A program made the position numbers and the translations under genes. 64,000 nt of DNA from Mastigias papua (lineage: Eukaryota; Cnidaria; Scyphozoa; Rhizostomeae; Mastigiidae), in NCBI GenBank assembly GCA_964019165.1, contig OZ025284.1:3901773-3965772 (forward strand), in the 5' to 3' direction. Positions within the stretch are counted from its first letter, which is position 1. Every line of letters starts with the position of its first letter. The notes beneath the pieces were generated by a model. It was not told where the DNA came from. It did no database searches and saw nothing but the letters and a program-made list of their open reading frames with translations. This document shows, in pieces, positions 34,201 through 47,375 of the stretch.

Positions 34201-37200
34201 TTTCTAGTAATTCCCAATAGAGTTGTTACTGTTTAGGGGAATGTTTTGTTTTCAGATCAGTTAATGCGTTTTGTTATGACTGATCTCCCATGTCATGTTA
34301 AATTCTTGAACTTTGGCTATTATTTTTAAATTGAGTTTCTTCAGTAGTGTTAATTTATTTTGTAGGCTACGTTCCATTTGGCACAATTACAGTAAGTTGA
34401 ACTATGTCGATATTATTATTGATAATTGTATAGGAATTGATTGGCAAGTGGCGGAGTGGTTACAGTGCTTGACTGCGGTGCAGAACATCGATGAGTTGAA
34501 GTGAACATTCGGACCAAAGTTGGGATGCTTGCTGTGGAACCAGCAGCAGACGAGTACCCGGTGATAACACTGGGGAAATAAAGGCTTGGAGGATAAATAC
34601 TACCTCACTTTACCTAAGGCCCATGATAAGTGTCTTTTCTAGCAGACACTCCCTAATATACGGGATCGTATGTGGGAATAGCCTTTATGTTTTTTCATAC
34701 GACATGGTTTCTGGGTGGTCAAATGCCTTACTTTTTCAAACGCCAGAATTAGAAGAAATATTGCCAATGAATGTGTGGATGTATTTATTGGGATATCATA
34801 ATATTAGAGTACTCCCGGAATAAGGTTATGATGACTTTTATTTGATGCAATTTTAAATACTCAGGCCCCGTTCACACTGCTCCATTTTCAATCGAAAACG
34901 GAGCAAAACTCATCCGGTTTTACCTTGCGTCCAAATTTGCCTGTAAGTTCACGGAGGAGATATCTTTCGATGTTTTGCTCATTCGTATTATTAAAGCTCT
35001 AGAAGGAAGATAAGTACCCTTTGTTTCTTAATAGAAGGGGGATTTCATAGTCAGGGAAGCTGGAAATTCTCCAGAACCTAACAAATGAGGGATTGGAAAA
35101 TTCTTTAAAGTTGTTACGGGAATTCTTTTTGAACCAATTTATACGAGCTGTATTGTCGGTTGCAACGGTCATTAAATTTGAGCCAAATTCACTGCTTTAA
35201 AATGTTTCATTACGCCATAAGAACGGGAGGATTTAACATTTGATAGATCAATACTTTTTTATGAGCTATTATTTTAAGAGCTAGACTTTTACATGTTTTC
35301 CAGAATCCTGCAGATTTGGGTGATAGGTTTCAGTAGATTTGAAATATTGTGTTGTAAATCAAGAAATTCTGCATGTTTTCAAAAATACTACAATAGGATT
35401 GATGGGTTTCAATAGATTTGAGAACTTGTGTTGTGCTCTATTGCAACACAAGTTCTCAAATGTATTGAAACATATAACCTACATCTGTAGCATTTTTTCA
35501 AAATAATACAGATATGAGGGTATTTCACTCAAGCCGGGGGATGGCTGAAGTAGTCATCCGGGGGATGGCTGAAGAATGTCTTGGGAAGAAAAGTTTTAAA
35601 AATTTGATTAGCGAGTGGACCTCTTTTAGGTAGCAAAGAGTACAGGAATACAGTAATAATTGAACCTATAAATGGCTTAACCCTTTCACGTAGTTACAAT
35701 TATTGCTGTCTCTATTACTCTCTATCAGTACCTTCGTACTATTTGAAGCTGAAAGTCAGATCCTTTCGTAATATCCAGTCATTGCTTCCCTGCAGATTTT
35801 CCTTCCTATATTGACCTCTCTCGCTGTTAGTATAAATTTGAGACAGCATGGCAAAAGTTCAGAGATTGCTGCATTCATTAGGAATTAAGATTCTGATTGG
35901 TGAACTTATATGTATTTTTTAGATTAACTGAAGCATAAACATTTAGCAATAGAATCGATTGTCTCTAAAGTTTTGAAAGCTGGAAGTATGAAGCACTACA
36001 TTTGAAGCCAGGGACTGATATACTGTGTCAACATCCTGCAATAAAGGTGAAAGAGATCACAGTTGCAATTATAAAGGAATCACAAAATACGGATGGGATT
36101 TAAGGGGTTCATGGATGCATTGGAAACTGCCACGGTGTCAGTCAGTTTATGGGTCAGTTTAGTTGTTGAAGAGATTGATGGTGTGTTTAATAAGTTGGAA
36201 ACATTGTGCAATAATTTAGTTAATGAATATATTAATATAAGGGAGGCAAAAGTGAAAACTGACCCATTGCCATGGCAAACAACTGTTACCGCGAAGGTGG
36301 TGAATAGAAGGTGCAGATTCTTGAAGAAGTGAACAAAAACCAATAATCACATCAACATTACAAAAATACAAAGGACTGATTAGACTTAGTAAAGAAAGAA
36401 CTACAAATCGCAATATTTGGACAAAGATATGAAAAAGCTGGAAGCAGAAAGGATTTCTTGTGAACAGTCAGAAAAGGAGAAAAAAAGATGGTTGTAAGAA
36501 GACTACTGCTTATTGAAGATGAAATGGTCAAATGCACCAAGAGGATGCTTCTAAAGCACAAGTAATGAATGCCTACTTTAGTATGGCTAGGGAGCTTGTA
36601 TTTTTTTGACTAGCTCAATTAGACTGCAATGATATTGTTGTTAAAGTCAATCCTTAGTCTGATCTTAAATAATAACAAAAAACAGCGAGTCTATGAAGGC
36701 GAGCGTTCACTAGTGCATGAGTTATGATGAAGTAAGTAATTGGGATATCCCTTGAGAAAAAGAAAGGAAAGCTAAGTTTACCAAGAAAACACAGGTGTCA
36801 AATATTAGGGTATAAGAATCCATTAGCAAGACTTCAAGCAAGGAAGAAGAGAAGAAAGCTGAAATTGTATATAGCACACAATACAACAGGATAGAGGAGG
36901 CGGTAGAAACCCCTAGCCATTCAAAAGAAAGATGCATGTACTTTGGTTAGAGTTATAATGTGACAGTGGAAAATCATAAACTGACTAAAGAGATAGCATA
37001 GACTGAGCCAAAAATGGCATCATGACCTGAAAATAGGAACTGTTTACATATTATTTCATCATCTGTTAGGCAACTGTATGCACTTCCTTCCCTCGTAATC
37101 AATTTTAATCACTATTTTGAGCCCGTCTTAAATTATGTCTTCATTTGCTTCACGCTCCTTCATAAAGGAATACGTTTACAGAATAGTTGAAATCCATTTA

Positions 37201-40200
37201 GTCATCTCTATATTTGGTCTTAGAAATATCCATAGAAGTTTATACAATATTTTTGAGTCTACATTATATTTCCATTAACAGGACATTCCGCCATTTCTTT
37301 GGCAAACTGAATAGAATGTTGGTAGGCAAACTTTGGGGTCTGTTTCCATGTATTACTATGTAGTCAAGAACTCTGTAGATTTAGTATGCCATGTGGTATC
37401 TTAAAGTATTTCCCTTTTTGCAGGTAATTGGTATGCTTTTACCAAGTCCTTCTATAACGCAGGTGATATTTTGGCAGGTAAGATGTTCTTCGCCAATTTT
37501 TTATGTTTCTAATTCGTAATTAGTCATTTTGATACTTCAAATGATTTGATATTTCCAATAAAGTACATTTTGCACGTTAAAGACATTGAAATTTTTCTCC
37601 CGTGTTCAACTTTGCTTTTCTGCTTTCATAACAGTAGTTTATAGGCAGGGATGGGCTAATTAGGCGACATGGTAGGGTGTGGCTAAGGTGTATACAAAAG
37701 CTTGAGGGGTCAACCTGGTTGAGTGGCCTAAGCGAATCTGCAGAGCGAGGTTGACGTTTGAGGTAGTACCAACGCCGAAGCCGCTAGATTTGTATCTCTG
37801 TTGTTCTCCACTGAGACCAAATCAGTTGTAGCTGGTAAGAGTGCATCCAAGCTCGATTTGTAATCGTGCATAGTACTGGAACCTATAGTTGCCTTGATTA
37901 CAACCGCTATCATGACCAGGAACGGTAATTTAGAACAGTACGTTTATCGTAAATACCTTTCATTATATATGCACTTTTAATATGTGGTTAAAAATGGCTC
38001 TGTATGGACCGTTAGTGTAATATAATGCTATGGTGCGGTATGTCTTTATCGATGTTATAATATTTTACCCTTTGATACAATTATGATATATACTGTACAT
38101 GAAGAGAATAGTAGACAAACCTTGATTAACTGTTAGCGCGATCCCTATTTGGGGAGTCTTCTACCTTATTGACCAATCAGAGGGCCAGGACCCCCAATTT
38201 TACTACCCTTCGTTTATAAACCTGGTGTGAAATCTGTTGAAACTTCGTTGAGACTTATCTGAAATTTTTTTCCATAAATATCATCACAAGATATTTGAGG
38301 ATGTCTTTTTACAATACTGAGAAAGACATTACACACTATATTTGTCTCAAAGATTTATATCATCTAGGATCCTAGATTCCCATTTATTATGTAGGTGTTT
38401 TGCAGGCATTTCTATATTTTATGGACTAAATAGCTTGTGCAGTAGTAGAACATGAATGGAAGGTTTCCGGGCATTTTACAAGTGATATTCCCTCCCTTCA
38501 ATCCATATTCACCTGCTGTTGCCATTTGCCAACTCTTTTTAGAGTTGAGAAAGCGAATAAGCATTAGATCAAGATGATCTAACGTACACTTTATTTAGGA
38601 AGATGAATTATATGGGTATATATATCAGTATATATCAACTTGAAGGCAAGTAAACATTGTTTTTTGATCAATGCGTGATGTTTCTTGAATGGGGCGCGAT
38701 CTCAAAAAAGGTTGCAGTAGATGTTTGGTGAAATATCTTATGATGATACAGTTATTGAACAAGGTAAGTCTTGAGCTATGTGAAATAGAAATAATGAATA
38801 GCGGTAATTTTATTGATACATTATAGGCCATGGGCCATGCTTGTTCTGCGTATGGTTGCTCAAATCGAGCATCTAAAGATTCAGGTGTATCATTTCGTCA
38901 CTTTCCCATCTACAGCAAAGAGCACTGCAAGCAATGGATTGTCGCAGTACATCAAGATGGCTACAAACCAACTTCGGAGAGATTAATCTGCAGTGAACAA
39001 TAATAATGCAAGAAACCAAAGCTCAGGGACACTGCAGTACCTTCTGTGTTTAATTTCCCTCCGCATTTTATTCAGTGCAAGAAGAATGGGAGGTTATCAA
39101 CTAATCGTGTAACTGATGACATTGAAACAACAAATTAGGCTTCAACGAGACCCATAGCTGGTACACCACAAGAAATTTCCCTAAGGGAGAGAAAGCTATT
39201 GTGGAAGATCAAAACTATCAAACTGAAAGTGAGACGAAAAGTATAAATATATCTTCTCGAGAAACCCTGGTAGAAAAATTAGAGATGAAAAATCTTGCTC
39301 CCGATGCAGGAACTGTTATTAAGGAACATTTGTGTGGCCTGAAGGGGGAGTTACTTCAATCAGAGTTGAAGAACCAAGATTTTTTCAGCCCATGCCCATC
39401 GATTTTCAGATGAAAAAGAATAATTTGTTTTTACACTTCACTTTTATTCCTCGTGTGCCTAGGAATACATTGCAAAATTTTTCACTCTTCCATGTCATGG
39501 ACTTGTAGTGTAAATTATGAACCAGATTTTTTTAAGGATGTCTTTGCATATTTACAAAGATGGCCAAGGAAGATAAATCATACCGTGATTGTGCTTAACT
39601 TTTTGATATTGATATCATTACAAACAAGGCTCTAGTTTTCAGACTGCTGTGACTGAGAGGCCACTGGAAGTGTCCAGTTGGATGTGTTTTGCACCAGAGT
39701 GTTACATCATCAATTATAAGCTCCTTTATTCAGAAAGTGCTAGAAATATCTTCTGCACATGGTATCATAATTTTTCTGTAACTTGTGCTGGTGTCAGAGC
39801 AAGGTTTTTTGGGTGTGAGTTTGGGACAGAACTTCATGACTTTGTAGGTTCCTTAAATTGCAGTTTCTATGACTTCAAGTTGGTTTTTGTTGCTGATGCA
39901 TGCCACAGGATTAAGCTGGCTAGAAATGCTTTGGCAGATTTGAAAGTCTTCTTAGATAATGAAATGAAAGTCAGTAAATGGGGCCGTATTGTCTACAGAA
40001 GTTGCAAGAAGAGGAGGGCCTGGAAGTTGGAAATCGGTTATTTGGAAGTGACATGGATTTTCAAAGGCATAAGATGAATGTCAAAGTTGCTTCTCAGACT
40101 TTGAGCTCCTCTGTTCCCAATGCTTCAGAATACCTGATGCTTTCAGGACATCCAGATGTCATAGATGCAAATGGCACCACGTGTTGCATTAGAATTATTG

Positions 40201-43200
40201 ATAGGCATTTCGACCTTCTCAGTTCCAGAAATCCTTTTGGTAGGGTTGCAAGAAACCTCTCTCTTCACAACATGAAAATGTGGCAGGAAGTGACACAAAA
40301 ACTCCAGTACATTATCTGATCAATCTTAAAATTTCTGCTGGTCAGCATGTTATAAAGCACAAAGGCAAGGTTTGAATGTCACTTTAGAAAGTATATTACA
40401 GTTGTTAGGGCTACTTCTGACACAAGTACAAGATCCATACAAATATATCTTTAAAATATAAAATGTCTGAAGACCGTTTTGAACTTCTTTTTGCTTGTAT
40501 CCGTGGCAAAAATGGATTTAGTAACAATTCACATGTTGTTGCAGTTCACGTCTAGCCTCCGGAGAATTTCACTAAGGAATTCCATCATAGGTTCAAAGAA
40601 TGCAGACTGTTTCATATTTGATGAACATGCCACGGGTTCAATCTTTTCCCTGCAGTGGAACAAGAGAAGCTCTCCTCCAGTTGAACAACCTCAGCTAACA
40701 GATGATGATAGGCATTTGTGTGACCTTTTTTCAAAGCTTGATTCATATTCTTCATCATCTTATAAGAAAGCAATTCTGGGATACATTGCTGGCTTTGTTG
40801 TCTGCAAAATTTTGAAAGACACCAGCTTTCCTATTTGTGCAAGTGCTTTGTCTGTAGATGCCAATAAGTATGATCACCAGTATTCCAAATTTTCTGGACT
40901 TTCCTACCTTTCACTGATAAGTGTAAAGAACCGTGGTGACCTATTTCTTCCCTCAAATGATGTTTTGGATATTGTTCATACATGAGAGAAAGTACTTCGA
41001 GTTGCTTTCAGTCGCATTGATACAAAGCATCGAGCGGGAACATTACAGAAATTTTAGTTAGCACCATCAACCAGCATCTGGTACGCAATGATCTTTTTCA
41101 GTTGCTACATGATCATGATTTTGAGTGTGAAATTTTGACAGAATACTTCTGTTCATCTCAGCGGAAGTTGTGCAATTTGTTGAGATGTTTAACTTTTTCA
41201 TTCAGATTTCTACTGTATTGCACTTTTAGTAGGCCATATATTAGATTAGATTCATGGCTAGAGTCATTAATATACCCCATTTCATTTTCACTAAGATCGT
41301 CTATGAATGGATTTTTCTGTTCTTTGTATTGTTTATTCTAGCTTTATTTTTGTTGCTATCATTTGTTTCTCTGGGTATTTGAACCACATTGCAAGGATCT
41401 AATTCGGACCAAGTTTTCACATCAAAGTTGATTGGTAACAGTTCATTTGGCTCTTGTATCACGGACAAAACTGAACCTGAATAGGTTTTGTTGCTCTTTC
41501 CTCTCATTGTTGCTGATGGAACATCAGCGGTCACACCAACATTAGCTTGCTCCTGAGAGTTACCAGTTACAGGAGGCGGACATACACAGTATTGCGATAT
41601 CTCCATGATTGGCGTGGTTTGACGATAATTTTGTGGATTGATTTGTTAAAGGAACTGAAAGAAATATCTTGCTTCTCAGCATGACAGATTTCTGTAAGAC
41701 AACCCAACTGTTATAATGTAGAATGTGATGGAAACATGGTGATGGCTCTATGTTCAAAGTCATGCTGTGTTTATGATTGGATAATCTGTCAAGTTTTCCT
41801 GGAAAGGGGTGTTCAAAAGCCATCTTTCTCATACTGCATGCCTGTATGGGAGTGACACAGTTCACTGGTTATACAAGAACTGTTTTCATGATGATGAGAC
41901 TGTATTGCTTCTTTTTGTTTTGAAAGTGAATTTAGTTGATTACACAAAAGGATGAGACTGATTGAAGTGGAAAAGGTCTTGAACAATTTGTTTTGCTGTA
42001 AGAAAAGAGAGTTATCAATGGTGTGCCAGCTGTTCATCTAAACCTTGAAATATTATGATTTTAGGAGCTCTTCTGAAGACAGCAATGGATCTCGAGTTTG
42101 TGATTTTTCTCTTGAGTCGACTTTTGTTTTGTATATGGCTATTGTTGGTGATTCATTGATAGTTGATGTTCGTCATTGTTACGTTCAGATACCATATTAG
42201 ATTTTCCCAATACCGGAACAAGCCCTTTCGATATCTCTACGATGTTTTCTGTCACCTGGTGATTGCTTTTTGTTGTCAAGTGGGATACTCGCTCACGTAC
42301 ACAGCACATCCTCTTGGGTACAAAGAGGTTGCTCTTCAGATGTCAGTATTAAAGATTGCTGATTAAAACGATGAGATGTTTGCTTCTTGCATTGCTTTGC
42401 ATCCTTCGGCCTTTTTCGAGAGAATTTTGAAGATGATAGTTGTTGTTGCCATGGAGGTGAAGTTGGATATTTGTATACACAAATGGAGAAGTATCTTTAC
42501 AGTGATAGAAGGGAGACAATGTGGGGAGACAGGCTAGAGCAGATCGGTGGTGTGGAATGCATCATCTGAAGGAGGCGTGTTGATAGATGTGCACGATCTG
42601 AGGATATTTTGTTGGCTTATTACACATTTTGATTGAATGAGATAAAGAAAGGCACAAACTTCAGCAAACTGAAGCAATGATGCATGATAGAGATTGGACC
42701 ACAAGTATCACCTGTCTCTATATTTTCCAGATTTTTCTAGCATGCAAGAAACTGGCCAATGTTTGAGTGGAGTTTATATACTTTCATGTGGAATACGCAG
42801 AGCTACAAGAGCATCTGTTGTCATCATCGGGCAACAACAACAACACCACCAACAGCAATTGGGAAGATGTAGGAGGGCTGCCACACTTACTGAGGCCCTG
42901 CACATGGATGAAATTGTTGAACAGTAGCAACAGGAGCCACAATTTACACAGGAAGAGGATCATAACCAGGTAGGAATCCGTTAGTAGTTCAGTACTACCT
43001 TGTCATATATCAACCTTTGGGTGATAGAGTGAGTTTCCTTCTGTCCTCCTTCCGTATGAATATTGTTTTTCTCTTCTGTAGGAATGTGGTTTTGTATATG
43101 TGACACCAGTTTGTATCTATTTTCTGTCCTCATAAGTTCTCAATCTTGTTGTTTTTCATCACATGTGGTTTTTGATCATAAGTTGTTTGAAGAATGATTG

Positions 43201-43459
43201 GTGCTGTGTCATAGCTCAGTTGTGAGAACACGGCAGTGTAAACTGGGACTTGATGCTTTGTGCAAGACCTTTCCGTTCAAAAAATTATATGTATTAGAGA
43301 GAAAATCTAAAATATACTTCACTTAAATGTAGACGTTTTGATAGATATCTTCATCTGTACTAATCTTACAGCGTCTACATTTAAGTGAAGTATATTTTGA
43401 TTTTCTCTCATATATATATTTATATATGTATATACTATGCGAATGCGGCTCTGATTCAG

Positions 43460-43523
<64 letters not shown>

Positions 43524-46500
43524 TTTACTTGTTTGTTTAGTTATAGAGTTATTCGTTGTCACATCAATTTTCCTGCAAATTCTGGCATTCCCACAACTCA
43601 AGCAGTTTGTCTCTTTTGTCTTCTATTATTACCATTGGGGTATACCATATTCACGTTGTATTGTTTTGGTTCTTTTTCCTTCATTAAGTACTCACCTTCT
43701 GACTGAGCAGTATTTAAATTTCTGACTGAACGTTTCTCAGGGTAAGTGTACAACACTGTTTTTCATGGTTTTCTACCCTTCATTGTTGTTGTTTTATTTT
43801 CTTAATTCATTATCTTGTTGTATCATTACTTTCGCCACTTAGTGTTAGGTTGGTTTCTTCTCGTTTTATGGCAGAGTCTCTTCTCTCTATGTGTTAACAT
43901 AGCGTAGATTTGGTACGTGTAAGTTATTTTTGTCATTGTCACGTGGATCTCATTTTTTGGATCTTTATCTGAACTGCTTTATTGGATTGCCTTGCTTTGC
44001 TCTGTCCTTGTGCGAAGTCTTTTGCTACTCTGTTGTTCTTGTCACATGGCAAGTGTATCTTTTATTCAATTTCTTTGGATTTTTCCTGATGTTACTCAGA
44101 CAGGTGCACATCATGTTGTAGTTCAGATCTTGTTCTCAGTTTCATTGCAAATTCACTTGATGATGTGGTTTGCCTTCATCGATACCTGGGGCTTGTGACT
44201 GAATATTCAGAGTTCAAGGCATGAAATTGGAAACAACATCTCCAAATATTGCTGTACTCCCGAACAACAGCAGTATGATTTATGTTCAATTGTACTTGTG
44301 AAGTCAGTTACATTGAGACATGTTGTTGTAGTAGCCTGGGACCTGTGATGTAATAGTAAGATGTGAAGACATGTAAATGGAACCCACATTTCCAAATATA
44401 GCTGTGCTCCCGAACAAAAGCAGTATGATTTATGTTCAATTGTACTTGTGAAGTCAGTTACATTGAGGCATTTTGTTGTAGTAGCCTGAGGCTTTTGATG
44501 GAATATTGAGAGTTGAAGGCATGAAATTGGAGCCCACATCTCCAAATATTGCTGTGCTTCCTGGCAACGGTGGTATATATGTATTAGCTGTGCAGTTGTG
44601 ATGGAATCTTAAGAGTTGAGGTACTGTAAGTGGAAGCAACATCGATAAAATGTTGCAGTACTTCCAGACAACCATTGCAGTGTTCACTTTACTGGAGAGT
44701 CAAATGCCGTCAGCCATATTGTTATAATAACTTGGGGTTTGTGATGTCATAGTTTCGTTCTGCAGCATCAGTTTTTCTCTCGTACAGTTGATAGTCGATG
44801 TTCAATATCCATATCCCCCATCCATATCCCCCTTTTTGGACGCATTTCTTTGCATGGATTAACGGTGGTTCTCTATGACATGATAATGCGAGCTGTCTTC
44901 TTGCTGATCAATGTATTTGTCTAGCACCCAGTTTTTTCTTCTTTAAGATTTCTGTTTTTGGATTACGTGATGTGCCTTTATATTTGCTTGTGTCTGCCTG
45001 TCACGTATGAATGTGACTCACTGTCATTTGTGCGTGTTTGCTTGCACTTGTACTTTTGGGATCTTCTGCGAGCTGGGGTATCCAATCCCTGGGGAGCACC
45101 CAATTGAACTGACAGCAAGCAGGAGTTAAGACACTATTTCCAATCAGCAAGATTTGTGATCTCTCTCCCCCCTCCATCTTGTCAGGTTTTGTGCTTCTCA
45201 TCTTTTACCTTGTGTATAAACAGTACTTTGAGGCCCAACTGAAAGACATCCACCATTACCACCTGTAGGGTGTATACCATCCTCGATGTTCACTGCCATG
45301 CTTCTCGTCTTTTGCATGTTTTAGCGTTATTTATATCTACATGCCACACACGGACAGACCTCAGAGGGATGAGAGCTTAGTCTGTGTTAATGTGCGAAGC
45401 TTATTTTATGCTTTTGGCTTTGTATTATGTGATGATTTAGGTGTGCTTGCTTGCCATTGTCTGTTTGTTTCTGTCTATTCTTTGACATTTCCTTGGTTAG
45501 ACCTTTACCTGACCAGTTGTGCAAACCGGGCTGTTTCCATCAGCTTAGTTTATGATTGATGTCTCAACTCGATGGATTGCAAGATATTGTTCAACTTTGA
45601 AGGTGCTGTTTTGTCCTAGCACATGTCAGTTACCTGTGCGTGTTTACTATTTGTTTGCTGCTTTGTCCGTCGAAGCTGTCTTTTTCTCTGCTATAGTTGT
45701 TATGGTGTACAAGCTCTTTAGAATGTTGCAATTTCCCCTACCCTCTATTTGGAACAATAGGAGGATGCTATGTGTTTTTCTGTTTCTGGTATTGTATCGA
45801 TGCCATTCCTTTTCTTCTTATATACTTAATACATCGTTTTTGTTTTTAATAGTTCCTCATATGTACTGATGAGTAATTGTTGTCTCTCTGTAACTGTCTC
45901 CTTTACAATTCTTTGATACCTGTCTCCCTTTTAACCCTAATCCACATGGTGAGGTGAAGAATTTTCCTCATTTATATGTAAGTGTCTGTTGAGCTGATAT
46001 GTATCTTTGCATATTTTGAGCCATCCTATTCCTCAGCTTTGATATGTTCTTGAACATGTTTTGTTTATGTCTGGTACTACAGTGAGAGGTAATGTGAAAT
46101 GTAGGAGCACTGCTGTCAGATTTTTAGTTGCCTCTTTTCTCAGCGGTGTAGGATTGTCATGTTGCCTTTTTCATAATCGTCTCAAATTGATCTAATTGCA
46201 TTCTAATTTCATTTCTATCTTCTTTCAATAAGATTTTTTTGTGGACCTAGTAGGCTTTGGTGACATCACCATCGTACTTGTATATGTGGACGATCTGTCC
46301 TTGACTTTGTTGTTGACTACTTTCCTGCTGTTCATATCATCCCCCTGAGTGTCTGTTGGTCCATTTATATGCTGCTATGATTGTGAGTAGGTTTTTCTGA
46401 CAACTCCTTGTCATTGCTTTAAATGGTATTTTGGTAGAGAACCAACGCATAGACTATTGCCAACATATATTACTGAGTAGACTAATTGAGTAGTACATTG

Positions 46501-47287
46501 AACATATTGTATGTGGTGAATAGGCCTGATAATGGTGGTAGTAGATCAAAAATTAATGTACTGGAATAAATAATAGACATTAATGTAGTAGCTCGAACAG
46601 ATGTAAGGAAAAATGTAAATAATAGGCCTAGCTCATTGCAGACCCTATCATTTCATTGTAATTCTTTGCTTCCTTTTATAATTCTCTTGTTTGATGCATT
46701 ATCTCCTCTTCTAATCACCATGCCATATTGTGCGTATGCGTACTTCAACGGAATCTCTCTTGCCTATTTTTGGTTGGTTGTGGCTGGTGCTCTGACGTGT
46801 CTAACGGATTCCTGATTGTTTTAGAATGTTGCTGAGCAAGAAGAGGAGGAGAAAGACCGCAGTTGTAGTTGCTGTCAGGATCTTATCAGTATTCTTGCAT
46901 GAGAGTGAGGAGAGCGGATTGGGTCTTTTCCGCATTTCTACAACTCGTTCATCTTGGCATGCATTCTACTATTCCTTATCAGTCCACGCTAGATAGGATC
47001 CTACAGATATGCAGCCATCTGCAGAAGCCTCTTTTATGCAAAGTGAGGTAGAAGATAAGTGCTGATGGCGGTTGTATTGTGGAGGATTCAGCTCTCGCAC
47101 AGTGAGATCTAGGTCTCAGAATGAAAGCAGTATATCTAGTGGAAAGCAGTGAGATTACCAGCTTGCTGAGACAAGTAGACTGAGCTTAGTATCATACTCA
47201 ATGTATGGCAATACTTGTGGATTTTTTGTGATGCTAATTAGCTTGCATATAGATAGCAGTCCTTTTCAATAGAGGGAGGTTTTGGGA

Positions 47288-47375
<88 letters not shown>

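Noticed and set aside
43200..43260. tRNA gene suggested by a TAGCTCAGTTG-type box
   Set aside because: No cloverleaf, anticodon arm or B-box could be found.
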